In this document: positions 9,340-20,759 of the stretch, piece after piece | How positions within the stretch are numbered: position 1 is the first letter of the stretch | How the letters are laid out: every line of letters starts with the position of its first letter | NCBI GenBank assembly: GCA_029891345.1 | Contig: CM057000.1 | Coordinates: forward strand, 129,741,338 to 129,805,337 | Length of the DNA: 64,000 bases | Source of the DNA: Dryococelus australis | Taxonomy: Eukaryota; Arthropoda; Insecta; Phasmatodea; Phasmatidae | Direction: 5' to 3' | Made by a program: the position numbers and the translations under genes | Notes under the pieces: generated by a model | What the model saw: the letters and a program-made list of their open reading frames with translations, nothing else | The model's database searches: none | Told to the model about the DNA's origin: nothing

Positions 9340-9413
9340 GAAGTGGGCTGGATTGAACTCACGTGCCCTTTCCATTGCTCTTTTAAGCTGTCACTTTACC
9401 ATCTACCTTGTCC
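9340..9413 (-). other. tRNA-like degenerate sequence
   Basis: The minus strand begins ggggacaaggtagatggtaa, has agcttaaaag mid-way and ends gagttcaatcc, mimicking a D-arm/A-box and T-arm/B-box about 50 bases apart. The acceptor stem does not pair well, so it is not a functional tRNA gene. It may be the head of an unrelated SINE. Confidence 0.35.
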
Positions 9414-9489
9414 CCCTAAATTTACTAAAGGGCTTCGGGATGAGAGTAAATGGCCATACAAACTAAATTTGTTCACCGACATGCTTTGA

Positions 9490-9665
9490 TATATTGTGTA
9501 TGACCTCTAATGAATTGCTACAATGTATTTTTGATACTTTCATATTCACTTCTGGGTCGTAGACATTTCTCTATCTATTTTATTTGCAGCACGTAATTAA
9601 GGTTTTGATAGCATCAAATTAAATTTATGAGATAACTAAAAATTCTTAAGAGGGTCATGCCTTAA
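9490..9665. repeat. Repeat J, copy 1
   Basis: It shares cgtagacatttctctatct, gcagcacgtaattaaggttt, and aaattaaatttatgagat with 33895-34095, in the same order. Unclassified. Followed directly by the 38-bp minisatellite, which the second copy lacks. Confidence 0.6.
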
Positions 9666-9713
9666 AAGGTGTTGGTTTCTCCAGTGATGTAACAAACGAA
9701 AAATTCATATTAC

Positions 9714-10085
9714 GTAGTTGTTGATATTGGCATGTCAAAAATGATATCAAGTGGTTATTGGATCTTGGCATGTCAAAATTTATATCGTGTAGTTGTGGCA
9801 TCTTGGCATGTCAAAATTTATATCGTTTAGTTGTTGCACCTTGTCATGTCAAGATTTATATCACATAGTTGTTGCATTTTGGCATGTCAAAATGTATATT
9901 GTGTAGTTGCTGCATCTTAGCACGTCAAAATATATATAGTTTAGTTGCATCTTGGCATGTTTAAAATTTATATTGCATAGCTTTTGTATCTTGGCATGCC
10001 AAAATTTATATCGTGTAGCTGTTGCATCTTGGAATGTCAAAATTTATATCGTGTAGTTGTTGAATCTTGGAATGTCAAAATCACA
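9714..10085 (+). repeat. 38-bp minisatellite, about 10 copies
   Basis: The unit begins atcttggcatgtcaaaattt and ends gtgtagttgttgc. Unit starts are at about 9725, 9762, 9800, 9838, 9876, 9914, 9949, 9988, 10026 and 10064. Spacing is 37-39 except one 35-bp step. Units are moderately diverged, so the array is old. Confidence 0.92.
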
Positions 10086-10627
10086 ATTTTTGTGTTTTGG
10101 GATGTACGTACAAATAAAAATTAACGAAGTCATTTACAGGAAATGTTACATGGGCGACTGAGAGGTCGTGTCTTGTTTCATGCTAAGCTTAGCAAAACTT
10201 ACTTTACAAAAAATATCATAGACAGCTGCAAATCAAAATTATGTGCAAATTGCCTTATTTGAAGCAATTTTTTAAAAACTGCGAAAACATTTCATAGCAT
10301 ACCTTATTGTAAAGAGTCCTGGGAGCAAACTCAGTGTATCTTATTTCATTGTGAATTATCCCAGTTTGGTAAGTGAGTTGGTTGTTAATATTTGTTTTCA
10401 AAACAAAAAAATTGCAATTTTGGAGGGCCGTTATGTAAGAAATATGCCATATAGTAATTTTATATGAGGAAATAATACTTTTAAGTAACAGAATCTCGTC
10501 CAAATAAGAAACAATAAGTTTTCTGGTAACCAGCACCAATGGTTAGACTCTCCGATAAGTTTCGGCACAGCCAACGGGTTTTGTCTCCATTCTTCCTACA
10601 TCATTATGAATGATTGACGTTTACATG

Positions 10628-10835
10628 TTTGTCTGGTGAACACAAACAACGCCCCACCTCATCCTAAATATGTGCTGGACGATGCTGCTAATCAACAGGT
10701 TTTCTCGGGGTTCTCCCACCTCCCCAGCCCTTGCAGTCCGGCGCTGCTCCATGCTCACCTCACCTCGCCTTTATCAGCTCTCAAGACCCCGATGTTAAGA
10801 GCCGCCCAAATCTCTTCATTCACTCACTCACCTCA
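10628..10835 (+). mobile_element. tRNA-derived SINE, copy 2
   Basis: It carries tgctggacgatgctgc, ggttttctcggggttctccc, ccggcgctgctccatgctca, and gatgttaagagccgcccaaa, with a cactcactcac tail. The tRNA-like head is degraded beyond recognition. Confidence 0.88.
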
Positions 10836-10839
10836 TATT

Positions 10840-12430
10840 GCTGTAGTAAACACATTAAATTATTTATGTAGCTCAATTTTATTGTAAAATTGAAGACTGC
10901 AACAGTCACTTGTTAAAATTCAACAATAGTTTTTCACATTCCACACAAGGTTTTGTGAAATTTACTCTAATTTATGTATGGTGTTACAAAAATGCCTATT
11001 AGCAACTACTGTATAGCCTATTCGCCGTTACTTCACATATCTTAAATCAAACCTTTGAAAAATCACGCCATGGATGATATGGTTAGTTATTTCCCAAGTA
11101 CGCTATGTAACAGGACCGTTTTTTACGCCTGCCAACATAAAACTATCTTATTTTTTGTTTAATTAAAGTTTCGCCTAATTTTTTTAAAATAAATTGTAAC
11201 ATATCATTTTTAAATATGTGAATAAGAACAGTGAGAAATCATGTGAGTTGGTAGCGCCTAGTAAGAAATAGTTCTCATGCAAAATATCATTACAACTGAG
11301 TGCGCACGAATACGGTGCGTTGTCCCTCTGATGTAATTCTATAGACTTAGTTAAGATTAATTTGCACGAGGTAGAGGAATACTTTGGAAGTAAAACTTTG
11401 GCAGGTCTCCAGAATAGTGTTAAAGTAACGGCGAATGGATTATACAAAGAACTCCTTGTAGAAGTACAAAAATATCACAGTGTGCACGAACAAACTCAGG
11501 TAAATATTGTTCACCTGGCATCCGCCTGGTTCACACAAGTGCATCCGAGTGTCACATGACACTTACCGTGACTCCTGAATCTCTAAGATCTTCTTCCATT
11601 GCTCCCCACGCCATAAGAATGTTTTTATATTAGTAAAATGCGTTCTCTTTTTTAATCATTTTTATACTAGCTTGTTAAACCAAACTATACGACTAAATAG
11701 AAATTACAATATTTTACGAACCTCCTGATGCAGATGATAAGGTACCGAAAATTTCCAAAATTTGGTGATAAACAGAATGAAAACCCGTTTCAGTTTTTTT
11801 CATTTTTTTTAGCTGTAATTTTTCGTTATATATTTATCAACATCATGCAGTTATGCTAAGCTGATTAAATTTCATTCATTCAATTAAAATAATAAAGAAT
11901 AAATAAAAAATATCAGTAATTGGTTTTTTTACCCAAAATATTCAACATATTTTTTAGCCTAACGTAATTTTCATTTTCTAAAACATCGTTGAACAGCAGC
12001 AACAGTAGACACTTGTTTCACTCAATTATATATTATAATTTAACAATTCCTTTTGCTTCCTTTTGTAACATTTTTATTAGCATCTGTCAGCCGATAAACA
12101 AGAGAAAATTATATGTGGGTATAACACACACATAAACTCATATGAATGAATTATTATACGTTTCAACAACACATAGGATCGAAAAAATTATAACAACTAA
12201 AATTCAAGGTCTTTGCAAAAAAAAAATGTTAAAAACTTCTACGGTTTTTCGTTTGATTGGCTGTAGAAATAGTAAACTATAAACAAAACTGCCAATTAAT
12301 TAGAGTGCGGCAAGAAAACTGGGCTCTAATTACAAACAATTCCCCTATATTTGCTGTTTACTCGCTTGGTTCACGGTGATCTTACCATGTTCGTGAGGCC
12401 ACGAAGCAGTCAGTGAACGTCGAGTTTCAA
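10840..12430. other. AT-rich intergenic sequence, nothing recognised
   Basis: No reading frame here is supported by a domain. Runs of A and T and short open frames fit the base composition. aatcaaacctttgaaaaatcacg near 11046 loosely resembles the TIR-A terminal sequence but has no partner end. Confidence 0.4.
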
Positions 12431-12560
12431 GTGGCTAGACGTATACTGTAATCAGGAGAAAGTGCCGTAGAAAATCTCCCTGCTCGCGACCATACGACGC
12501 AAGATCATAACTCCACCTTTTCTTTTACGCGAATGCGTCTTTAAAATCAGTTAGGAAACT
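12430..12560. repeat. Repeat I, copy 2
   Basis: Second copy of the sequence at 7035-7165, sharing cgaccatac, aagatcataactc and gcgaatgcgtct. It lies just left of MITE TIR-C and a hAT-type MITE. Confidence 0.5.
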
Positions 12561-12628
12561 ACCAATGCGTTTCTTGCAGCGCGATACATTCCGGGGTGAT
12601 ACATTACTTAACTTTGTTACTAATAATT

Positions 12629-12924
12629 AGAGATGGGAACAATTCGCGAGTTCATGTCAGGTCAAGATAGACGTCAAACCCGTGTACACTGAAGTTGACT
12701 TTGCAATTGGATCGCAGTTTATTAGGCACACCCTGGACGACTCTGAGCCAATAGCAGACTTGCAAGGTAAAAAATAGCGGGTGCCATACTGCCAGGTGTG
12801 AAGTAACACTGGCTGCTACACCATGGGACAGCAGCCAATGAACAAACATTTGAGGCTCGAGTATACACATGACTGTGGAGTCTCGCCTACAGGTCACTGA
12901 ACTCGCGAATTTTTCCTATCCTTA
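12629..12924. mobile_element. MITE TIR-C, copy 1
   Basis: The left end, gggaacaattcgcgagttca, is inverted at the right end as tgaactcgcgaatttttcct. The body (gacgtcaaac, gagccaatagcagacttgca, ccatactgccaggtgtga) matches 46379-46662 and 51482-51735. About 295 bp, non-coding. Confidence 0.85.
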
Positions 12925-12940
12925 CTCATAATCCAATGGA

Positions 12941-13250
12941 TAGGGGCACCCGTTTTACGCGAAAAGATTTCAGGACAAGTTGCGTTCCAAAGCACTTTCG
13001 TTCGGAACCATTTTCGTAACTGGACCATTGGAACTGTTATTCATCTGATACGCCACCCCGCGCATCACGGACAGTGAGTCTCGAGGGGGAGGGGGGGGGG
13101 GAACTTAATTCCGATTGGTTCACTCACGTAGCAGTCAGTTCTCATACGAAGACAAGCTGCCAATACCCAAAGGATAAGAGAAAGTGTGCAGATAGGATAT
13201 TGCAGTTTAGCCTTTGCGTAAATATTTTCACGATAAAACAGGAGGCCCTG
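12941..13250. mobile_element. hAT-type MITE, copy 2, with perfect 8-bp TSD
   Basis: The element begins TAGGGGCACCCG and ends ggaggccctg. It is flanked by an exact 8-bp duplication, ccaatgga (12933-12940 and 13251-13258). TIR form and duplication length place the family with hAT elements. The body matches the copies at 7516, 31376 and 49990. Confidence 0.9.
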
Positions 13251-13259
13251 CCAATGGAT

Positions 13260-14480
13260 TTAAACGTGGTCTCACGACGTTTATAATACATTCACGGTTA
13301 TTTCACACTTTTCTGAAGCCCCACCTAAGTTCTACTTACAGGATATTCCTCCGCCTCGTGCATACTAAGCTTAAAAAGTCAAGAAAATTACACCAAACCA
13401 AATGTAGCAAGACAGTAAATTTATTAATCGTCGTACTGGGCTCTGTCTAAGAGCCAAGACCGCACAACTCGTCTATAACCAAAGATTCCCCAAGCGGAAT
13501 TGTAATATTTAAGCTACTCAGTTTTTCTGTCCAGTGCTGTACATAACACACAAATGGACACAGCAACCAGAGAGACCAAATCAAGGACCCGTTTTCTACG
13601 ATGACGTAAATAAATAACAAGTATTTTGTGGAATGCGAATATTCTCTTCCGTGAGTACTTACTTCAGAAACATATGCAAATAAATAATACCGCGGCAAGT
13701 ACTTTTTTTACGTGACATTGAATGTGATAAATTGACGCTGCTCATGGTCGACACGAAACGATTTAGATTCTGAGGAGTCAGCCAAATGAGCTTATTTCAT
13801 CGCTGCACGAAGCATGATGGCCACATTTCACTCCAGTTACCATTACCCTTGAGAGAATAATTTGTTACGAATAGTAAGATTGAAATGGGATGTAAATGAT
13901 CCGTAGTAAAGGTCGTACGACATCCGGTGAAAGAGCACGATTTTCCGTGTGTTTGCCGTTTCGAAACGCACGCGTAGGTGGTATCATAACTCATTGCAGA
14001 ATAGAGGATCATAGCACGAAACATTCAAGGTGCTGTTACAGATTCTAGAATGACTTTCGCGTTCTCCACGGATACTGCTGAAGACACACCTGACAAGGCC
14101 ACCAATTTCTTATTTGGCAGACCTTGGACCAACAGCTGCGGGCGGTCGGGATACTAGACGATCATTTCGCCCGCCACGGTTGTTGATTCAGTGCGTGGGA
14201 GTTGAGAGTTATCCTATCGTGAAATCGGGCAACTTGTCGAGGGGTCCGCTGAAATTACGATCGAACTGCGTTGTGGGATGTTTGAAATCCGGAATTTTTT
14301 TTTACGGAACTGTCTACGTGCATCCAAATTGCTGATCTACGAAAAGAGCACACACCCTAAACTATGACAATCTATTACTTCCGAGACATCGCGCACGCTA
14401 GAAACGCCATTTGTGAGCACTCAAACATCGCCAAAACCGTATTTTTCAAAGCACTGTAGCTCAAGATATTTGGGCCAGAT
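13260..14480. other. Unassigned sequence
   Basis: Short open frames occur on both strands (for example 13447-13698 minus and 14114-14335 plus) but none shows a domain or a partner in the window. Composition is mixed. No repeat match was found by eye. Confidence 0.35.
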
Positions 14481-14487
14481 ACTAAAA

Positions 14488-14650
14488 AATGTAATGGAGG
14501 GACCTGTATTGAACTTTGTTACAAACTTTCGACCAATACTATGGTAGGGGCACCGCCTTCAAGTCCCTTAGGTACGCGCAGCACTTCATACTAGTTCAGA
14601 GCTTGGCGCGTAGCGGCGATGGCGCGCTTGCTGCACGTAATGTCGCCCTT
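14488..14650. repeat. Repeat D, copy 1
   Basis: Similar to 46203-46375: tattgaactttgttacaaact, gcgcagcacttcata, agttcagagcttggcgcg, tagcggcgatggcgc, and a final gtcgcccttat block. Unclassified. The second copy abuts MITE TIR-C. Confidence 0.6.
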
Positions 14651-14659
14651 ATTGCTTCC

Positions 14660-15312
14660 GATCGTGTGATCCTGAAGAAGTGCAACAGCTCCGTCCAGGC
14701 GGGCGTCTTATACCTAGCGCTCTACGAGCTCTCTGCCCATGGTTAGTCCGCTATCAACGTTACATTGAGTTCAGTGTTGACAATCAGTAAATCAACCGCC
14801 CATTCATTGGGACAGAAGTTCAATTTATTTCCCATAGAATTAATAATATCACTCATGTGATACACAATCTGCACTATTTTTTAGTATATGTTATGTAGTT
14901 GAACGGTGTTCGACAAGTCGTAGAAATCCTCTTCTAAATGTTTTATGGTAAACATGCCGCAAAAATGATTTTTATCCGTTCAAGCATAATATAAATAAAT
15001 CTACTCTGTAACACTGATATCATGAGTTGTTTTAACTGTTCGGCCAGCGCAATGTGATATGCGGCATTTTAGCTAAATGGGAGCCCTTAGGAATGGCATG
15101 TCGAGATGGAGAAGGAGAATGTACCCAAGATCCAATAGGAAGTGTTATGATGCAGCTAGCATATTAGTGTTAACTTGTTTCCATGTGGAAGGCATTAAGA
15201 TATTTTGGTTTTGAAGATGCAGCTGAACCCACCAGCTTATTGCAAGTGTGAAAGTATCTAAATGATTCAGGAAGCTACAAAAAGGACCAAGATCGAAAAA
15301 TTAAATTTTTGG

Positions 15313-15352
<40 letters not shown>

Positions 15353-15860
15353 ACTGTGGATCTGGATGTGTAATAGGTTACCTGTGATTGAAATTCAGAT
15401 AAAAGCGTCTTTAGATGTACAATAAACACAATGGCCTTGTACCTTTGCAAGTTCCAAACAAGTTGACACGCCATTTAAATGTGCGTATTGTATAGGACTT
15501 GGTTCCTTTTATTGCTGATATCCAAGAAGATGCTATGGAGAGTCAGAAAGTGGTATAAATTGACTTTGCACAAATACTGGACTTGGTTCCCTTTTGCAAG
15601 TTCTTGATTCAAATGGAGAAGTAGTGTCTTGGATTTGTGTAAATGGACAAATAATATTTGGAGTTACTGTGAAAACTGACGAAGTTGTGCCATTTCTTGG
15701 AAATAGCTATGCTCGTCTCAGTTACTTGGCATTATACTTCGCAACACGCAGCTGCGGGTCACTCTGTATCCGGTTAACACGAATAAGTCACACGAGTTCT
15801 AAAAAATGATGACTGCCATCAACTCCCATAGCTGAGGAAGCAGGGATCATAATTTAATTC
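14660..15860. other. AT-rich intergenic sequence with a long poly(A) run
   Basis: About 38 consecutive A bases stand at 15314-15351. No LINE or SINE body could be recognised to its left, so it may be an old retroposition tail or a simple repeat. ttggttcc with tttgcaag occurs around 15500 and 15590, suggesting a small local duplication. Confidence 0.5.
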
Positions 15861-15867
15861 ATATTTA

Positions 15868-16078
15868 TCATTTGGGGTCGCGGTGGGTTAGTGGCCAGAC
15901 TACTTGCCATGGCGAACCTGGTTTGATCCTCCGGCAGGGTCGCTCGGAATTTTCGCACGTGGGAAACTTTGCTGACGTCGCCGTTGGCCGGTGGGTTTTC
16001 TCAGGGATCTCCCTTTTCCTCGCCCTCGTCGGCTCTCAAGACCTCACTGTTAAGAGCCGCTCAAATATATTCATTCTT
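15868..16078 (+). mobile_element. tRNA-derived SINE, copy 3
   Basis: The head reads gggttagtggccagactac, then tggcgaacctggtttgatcc (A- and B-box like), followed by the body with gcacgtgggaa, gtgggttttctcagggatct, and ctcactgttaagagccgctc. Its 3' end directly abuts an inverted copy at 16081. Confidence 0.92.
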
Positions 16079-16080
16079 GA

Positions 16081-16250
16081 GAGCCGATGAGGGCTAGGAA
16101 ACGAGTAATCGCCGATAAAACCCGCCGACCACTGGCAGTCCGGCACGATCCCCACATACAAAAATCCGGCAGCGACCCCACCGGGAATCTAACCTGGTTC
16201 GCCATGGTGGAGGATCAGCAGTGTAACCACTATACCACAGCGGCTCCAAA
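16081..16250 (-). mobile_element. tRNA-derived SINE, copy 4 (inverted)
   Basis: On the minus strand the head (ggtatagtggttacactgct, then aaccaggttagattcccggt) and body (gtgccggactgccagtggtc, ggcgggttttatcggcg) are clear. The copy stops at catcggctctcaa, lacking the last 25 bp. Its 3' end meets that of copy 3, so transcripts crossing both could fold into a hairpin. Confidence 0.92.
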
Positions 16251-16259
16251 CAAGTAGTA

Positions 16260-16840
16260 TACACAGCACCGCAATTGTCAGGAAAATACGATTCATGCTG
16301 CGTGTGAAAGACTAATGCATCGCTGTAAACACATTTTACTAACATTTATTTTTTGGAAAGTTTTTAAAATAATTTTGTGTGTGTGTTATGTCAACATTTA
16401 AGTGCATTTTTTCTTCATGCTTCAGAAAGCACATTTTCCGAAAAAAAAAAAAAAAAAAATTAGTAGCAATACCATCACAATAATTACTCCTGTTATATTG
16501 TAGTAAAAAAAAAACTAGTAATAACATATACAAATATTTTAAACAATTGGTAATATGCAAATCTGTTCCTACCACGAAATATATTAGTTTTTTTTTTTAA
16601 AACTAAAATGAATGTATACAAAACAATTATTATTTTTTGACTATTAATACCAATACTTTTTACATACAACTATAGTAGTTATAATGATATCTCTACTCGA
16701 CGAAGGTGTTACTGCAAATCGTGATTTTGAAACATCCAGAATGAAAAATACGCACCATACAGTTTGATTGAAAATATACCGATTTTATTCAAAATTTAAA
16801 AAAGTTAGTTCAGAACCAAATAATTTCGTTCTTTTTTCAC
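16260..16840. other. AT-rich sequence, nothing recognised
   Basis: Homopolymer runs (A-run 16440-16459, T-run 16590) and no supported frame. Confidence 0.4.
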
Positions 16841-16849
16841 ATGCAGCAT

Positions 16850-17370
16850 AATCCGTACGTTCCTGACAATGTTGGCGGTGTGTGCATTAATTCTATATCG
16901 AGTTCTACGTGTTGTACAATAGGGTGCAGTACTCCACGGGGGAGATATTTTCTTTCAACCTTAAGGCTCTCGCCTAACTGGGTCTTTTTTTCCCTTTCGA
17001 GCGATAAGGGTGACGTCGCCACGCACTTCAAGTGCGCCATCGCCTCCAAGCGCAGGGCTCTGTACTGGTGTGTGGTGTTCTCGTCGCACGGCGTGTACTC
17101 AGGGGAATTCCAGCGATCACCCTACTGTTTTATTGGTGGAAAGTCTGTAGAAAGGTTCAGTGAAGGGCCCTTGATTAGTTTTGTATATATCTGACGCGTA
17201 TGTGTTGAGATATACAGGTATGAAACATCCATTTGTAGCCGTTTTGGAGTACTCTGAAATGGTGTTTGTAGAGTGTGTGACTTCTTGAAAGCATTGAACA
17301 GGCCTCATCTGAAGCGTGTGTTCTTTTCGTAGGTCAGCACACTGGACCCACTTTTAACAGTTTCGTTGAA
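16850..17370. repeat. Unclassified repeat E, copy 1
   Basis: This matches 42255-42700. Shared blocks are cctactgttttattggtgga with aaagtctgtagaaa, gtgtgttcttttcgtaggtc, agcacactgga, and acttttaacagtttcgt. The GC content is above that of the flanks. Short open frames exist on both strands without domains. Unit length is about 500 bp; ends undefined. Confidence 0.6.
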
Positions 17371-17379
17371 AAACGTGTA

Positions 17380-18340
17380 TTTCAAACACACTGCAAAGCA
17401 GTTCAAGTGAGCGCGAGCTAGGCGGGAGCCTTAAGGGATCATCCTGAATGGCGCACAAAGTGCGTTGCAGAGCTTTGGTGGATAATAAACAAGTAATTAA
17501 GAAGACGTTGGTTATTTCGTAGCAGTGCTTGAACTCAACAAGCATTTCAGAAACGTTTCGTACCCAAAAGCAAGTTTCAAGTTCTCATTTAATCTCCAAG
17601 GATCAGGCGCTTTTGGGAGTGGAAATGTTTTAAGGTTCTTACACAATAAAAAATTTTAACATTTGACTTTACATTTCCTTTCCTTTGACGAAACCGCCAA
17701 TACCAATTCAATTGTAAAGTAGGAATTCAGACAATTGAACATCGGTTCTGCGAGCTTCGTAAAAATGTGTATCTTGTTATGTAAATAATTATCACATTAT
17801 CCTGAATGCATTTCACGTACCTTTAAAAAAAAAATAGGTCTAACATTTATATTAACAGTTTATTTAAAAAAACTTATTGTTTACTTTATTAAAATATGTA
17901 AATTCGTATATTTCCTCTTCACATAATACTCGTTTGCCATTTATTTAATTTAAGACGAGCTTTGTTTAATATACCGAGATTAAAATCGCTCTAAAATAAA
18001 ACAACACATATTCCACATAACCTCTGTTAGATTCTCGGCAAAATGGCTGCTTGACTTTGACTTTAAATTTGAACTTTTCAAAATTGTGAATTCGAAAGTG
18101 CCTGACTTTACCTTTGACAGTTCCGTTGTGTCAAGATCTCTAAGAAACAACATGTCGGAAAGCAAACGTAAAGTCAAATCGCAAAGTCAAATGTTAAAGT
18201 TTTCAATTATGTAAGAGCTTTTAAACTAGGCGTTTTTAAGAGATGTATTCAGACACATATTATCTTTATTAGTGTGCCGTAGAGTCTCCGCTCGTCGTGA
18301 CGTTCAGGCAAGTCACCGACGGGAATACTTCACGTCTAGT
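17380..18340. other. Unassigned sequence
   Basis: Several short direct repeats of gactttRMcttt type (17664-18200) suggest a worn local repeat (acatttgactttacatttcc, ctgactttacctttgacag, aacgtaaagtcaaatcgc). No domain-bearing frame. Confidence 0.4.
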
Positions 18341-18344
18341 TTGG

Positions 18345-18530
18345 CGCCTCGTGCATAGAGGCGATGAGGCAAGTGGTGAGTGGGCTAGATTCGGCCTTAG
18401 AGCTGACGTGCTTCGAAGCCCTCGAGCGCGCAAAATTACTGCAGGTAGACGGAGCCCTTGTGCTGGAGTCACAATACTCCGACGAACCTGACACGACAAC
18501 CCCGAAACGACGAGATTTTAGTAGCAGCCA
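18345..18530 (+). CDS. Unidentified small open frame (possible exon)
   Basis: Reading from 18345 after an in-frame TAG gives GASCIEAMRQVVSGLDSALE, then LTCFEALERAKL, and later LESQYSDEPDTTTPKRRDF, ending at TGA near 18530. Composition is protein-like (acidic, Leu-rich, then charged). acgtctag before it could be a splice acceptor. The opposite strand is also open over the same stretch, and the 3' third overlaps the left arm of a TIR element. The product is not recognised. Confidence 0.25.
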
Positions 18531-19008
18531 TTGAAACGCAAGGTCACTGTGACGTTCGTCCGACAAAATCGCAGCCCCGACAGCCCGAAGAAATGGGTTC
18601 TATTTTTACTTTCCGTCGTGTTGAGCTCGGCTGGGAGCACAAAATATGTTAATACAACATTACAAAACAAAATTGCGTGCTTATTTCCCTACTGTAGTAA
18701 ATAATAAACTAACTTGCCGCCAAAATTAAGTTCTGGCTTGTTTTTAAATACTTTTTTCTCTTGTATAAATCCAAATATTGACAAAAGCAAAATAATAATT
18801 TAATTTATCATGAGTTTTAAAATTTAAACATATAATATTATAAGGATAAATTGCCATTTTAGGATTTTCGCATAGCCAACTAACACACTTGGGCATATTT
18901 CGTCGAGGTATTGTGAACACTGAATAGAATATAATATGAAATTCCGTCGTACTCTGAAGTCGTGTCGCTCTGTCGTGTCGTGTTGGTCGGGCTGTTGTGA
19001 CTCCAGTT
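18465..19008. mobile_element. TIR element of about 545 bp
   Basis: ctggagtcacaa at 18465 is inverted at 19008 (ttgtgactccag). The match continues inward for about 35 bp with roughly 29 identities, through ccgac.aac and gacacgac. The interior is AT-rich and non-coding. An element at 22220-22731 uses similar gtcgtgtcgtg and ttggtcgggc words and may be a distant relative. No target duplication was resolved. Confidence 0.6.
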
Positions 19009-19387
19009 TTAAGGCTCGGCTTCATTCACTATGTTGAATGACTGGTTTCTAACTTATATCAGTTATTAAGACCCGCTTATACTGAAACTACTATACTTCT
19101 CTGGCAACATACTTAATGCTTTATAGAACAAACACACGTTATTAACTTTTGTAAAGTTATCACCACACAATTAGTGTATCGCTGCAACATTTAAGAACCA
19201 CCAGTAGATTCTCGCCGTTTCACAATAATTATTATGGTCTATGCGCGGTTTCTTCACACTTTTTGAATCAAACCTTTGACGTGTTTGGTTGTTTCGTAAT
19301 TATGTTATGCACCACAAGAATTTTAAACTTGTGTTAACATAAAAACAAACCAGTACCTTACTTTTGCTAAATTTAAAATTTTATGTA

Positions 19388-19860
19388 TGTTATATGGTTC
19401 GCTGCTTTGTCTCACGCGAGCGAGTAGAAGTGAAGTACAGAGCAGTTATATGATAGCGGCGGCACGCACAGCGTGCCTGTTAATGCCTATCAGGGCCCGT
19501 GCCACTCCCGACGTTGCGTATCGGGTGTATTCAAGACATCTGAAGGATGCTCTGGATTACTGACCTCGCTAGACTCGGGGTGCGGCGAACTTTCCAGGTC
19601 AAGGCCGGCTGAGTGCGATGGGCCTCCGAGTCGGCAGTTGTTGAATGGATAAGTGTCTGCGGCACCGAGCGAAGGACGACGAGCCAGAAGATAAATGGAC
19701 GGCGAGAGAAGTGACCAGCGGGAGGAAGATCTGCGACTGCGAGCATCGGTGCAACGAATAGCGTGACTAGTGGCCCGACGACAGTATAGAACAGTGCTAT
19801 TTGAATATAGTAACAGGTGAAACAACACCTGTTAGAGGTAAGAAAAAGTGTCCTTGAAGT
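19388..19860 (+). mobile_element. Possible 5' LTR/leader of the Ty3/gypsy element
   Basis: tgttatatggttcgctgctt at 19388 resembles the start of the likely 3' LTR (tgttatgcgatcgctgcttt at 30185); the core tcgctgctttgtc is identical. Similarity fades after about 30 bases, so this may be a related LTR rather than the true partner. The stretch lies about 650 bp before the pol remnant on the correct strand. No gag frame or primer-binding site was recognised. Confidence 0.35.
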
Positions 19861-20039
19861 TTGGTGAGTTGGCATAGAGCACGATGTTTACATAGCAGTG
19901 GTAGAAGCTAAATGTGTTTTGGGGTTGATGTAGTATGTAGGCTGGGGTGTTGTATCGATACTCTACTTGGTGTGCTACGGGTAGGCAGTACAGAGTTGGT
20001 GGTGTCAACTCGTAATGATTCGTTCTCCCCAATTAGCTG

Positions 20040-20631
20040 CCCAGTCAACCCACTGTACTGCCCGCTTCTAATGAAATTGTCATTATAGGCAGATGCCAAG
20101 TAAAGTTTGTCAGACATTTGGGTGTACTGAATCAGCAGAGAAGATTGGCATTTTGCCAGGTAAAGCCGTTGTAGCAAAAACATTGGTCTCTTCTAATTTT
20201 GACAGTTTTACAATCAGAATTATGAATTTGTCCGATAGTGACATTCGTCTTGAGGAGGGGGCCGTTATAGGTGTTTGCAAGCAGGTCACACAGATACTTC
20301 CAAATGTTCCAGAAGATTCTGGAGTTGTACAAACAGAATGTCCTCCACCAGAAATACTGGGTAAACTGCTGATACGAACAAAAGAAAATCTTCAATGGCG
20401 ACACGAGAAGGACACTTCAATTACTGCAGAGAAACATGGATGCCTTCTCGCTTGGATCGAATGAACTTGGAAGGATTGATGTGACTTGTCACCACCAAAT
20501 CGATACAGGAAACGCCAGGCCCATACATCAGCCACAAAGACGACTGCCATTATCTTCGCATGTGGCAGTTGAGGGAATTCTGAAGGAAATGGCGGAGTTA
20601 TATGTGATAGAACCATTAGTTTAGTCCTTGG
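20040..20631 (+). pseudogene. pol: Ty3/gypsy pol, upstream part (pre-RT linker and RT start)
   Basis: A frame open from 20093 to 20464 carries the protease-to-RT linker of Ty3/gypsy Pol, including AKTLVSSNF and IRIMNLSDSDIRLEEGAVI. After a frame change, 20436-20624 gives the RT N-terminus: HHQIDTGNARPIHQPQRRLP and EMAELYVIEP. One more frameshift occurs just before a hAT element breaks the gene at 20640. The remaining RT, RNase H and integrase resume at 27737 on the same strand. With the internal stops this is a dead copy. Confidence 0.92.
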
Positions 20632-20759
20632 TCGTCACCTAGTGGCGCCGATATCGGGAGGGGGGAGTGGGGGAGAGGCAAGCTACTTTTGCCCACCCAA
20701 AATTTACCCAGGAGGGACAAAGGGCCATTTTGGCCCCCCCCCCCAAAATTCTTATGTCA

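Noticed and set aside
18336..18566. Minus-strand frame opposite the 18345 frame
   Set aside because: It is open, but Ser-rich with no domain; the plus-strand reading looks slightly more protein-like, so only that was listed, with low confidence.
19490..19875. Overlapping minus-strand frames of 112 and 114 codons
   Set aside because: They lie antisense to the probable gypsy leader and have no domain.
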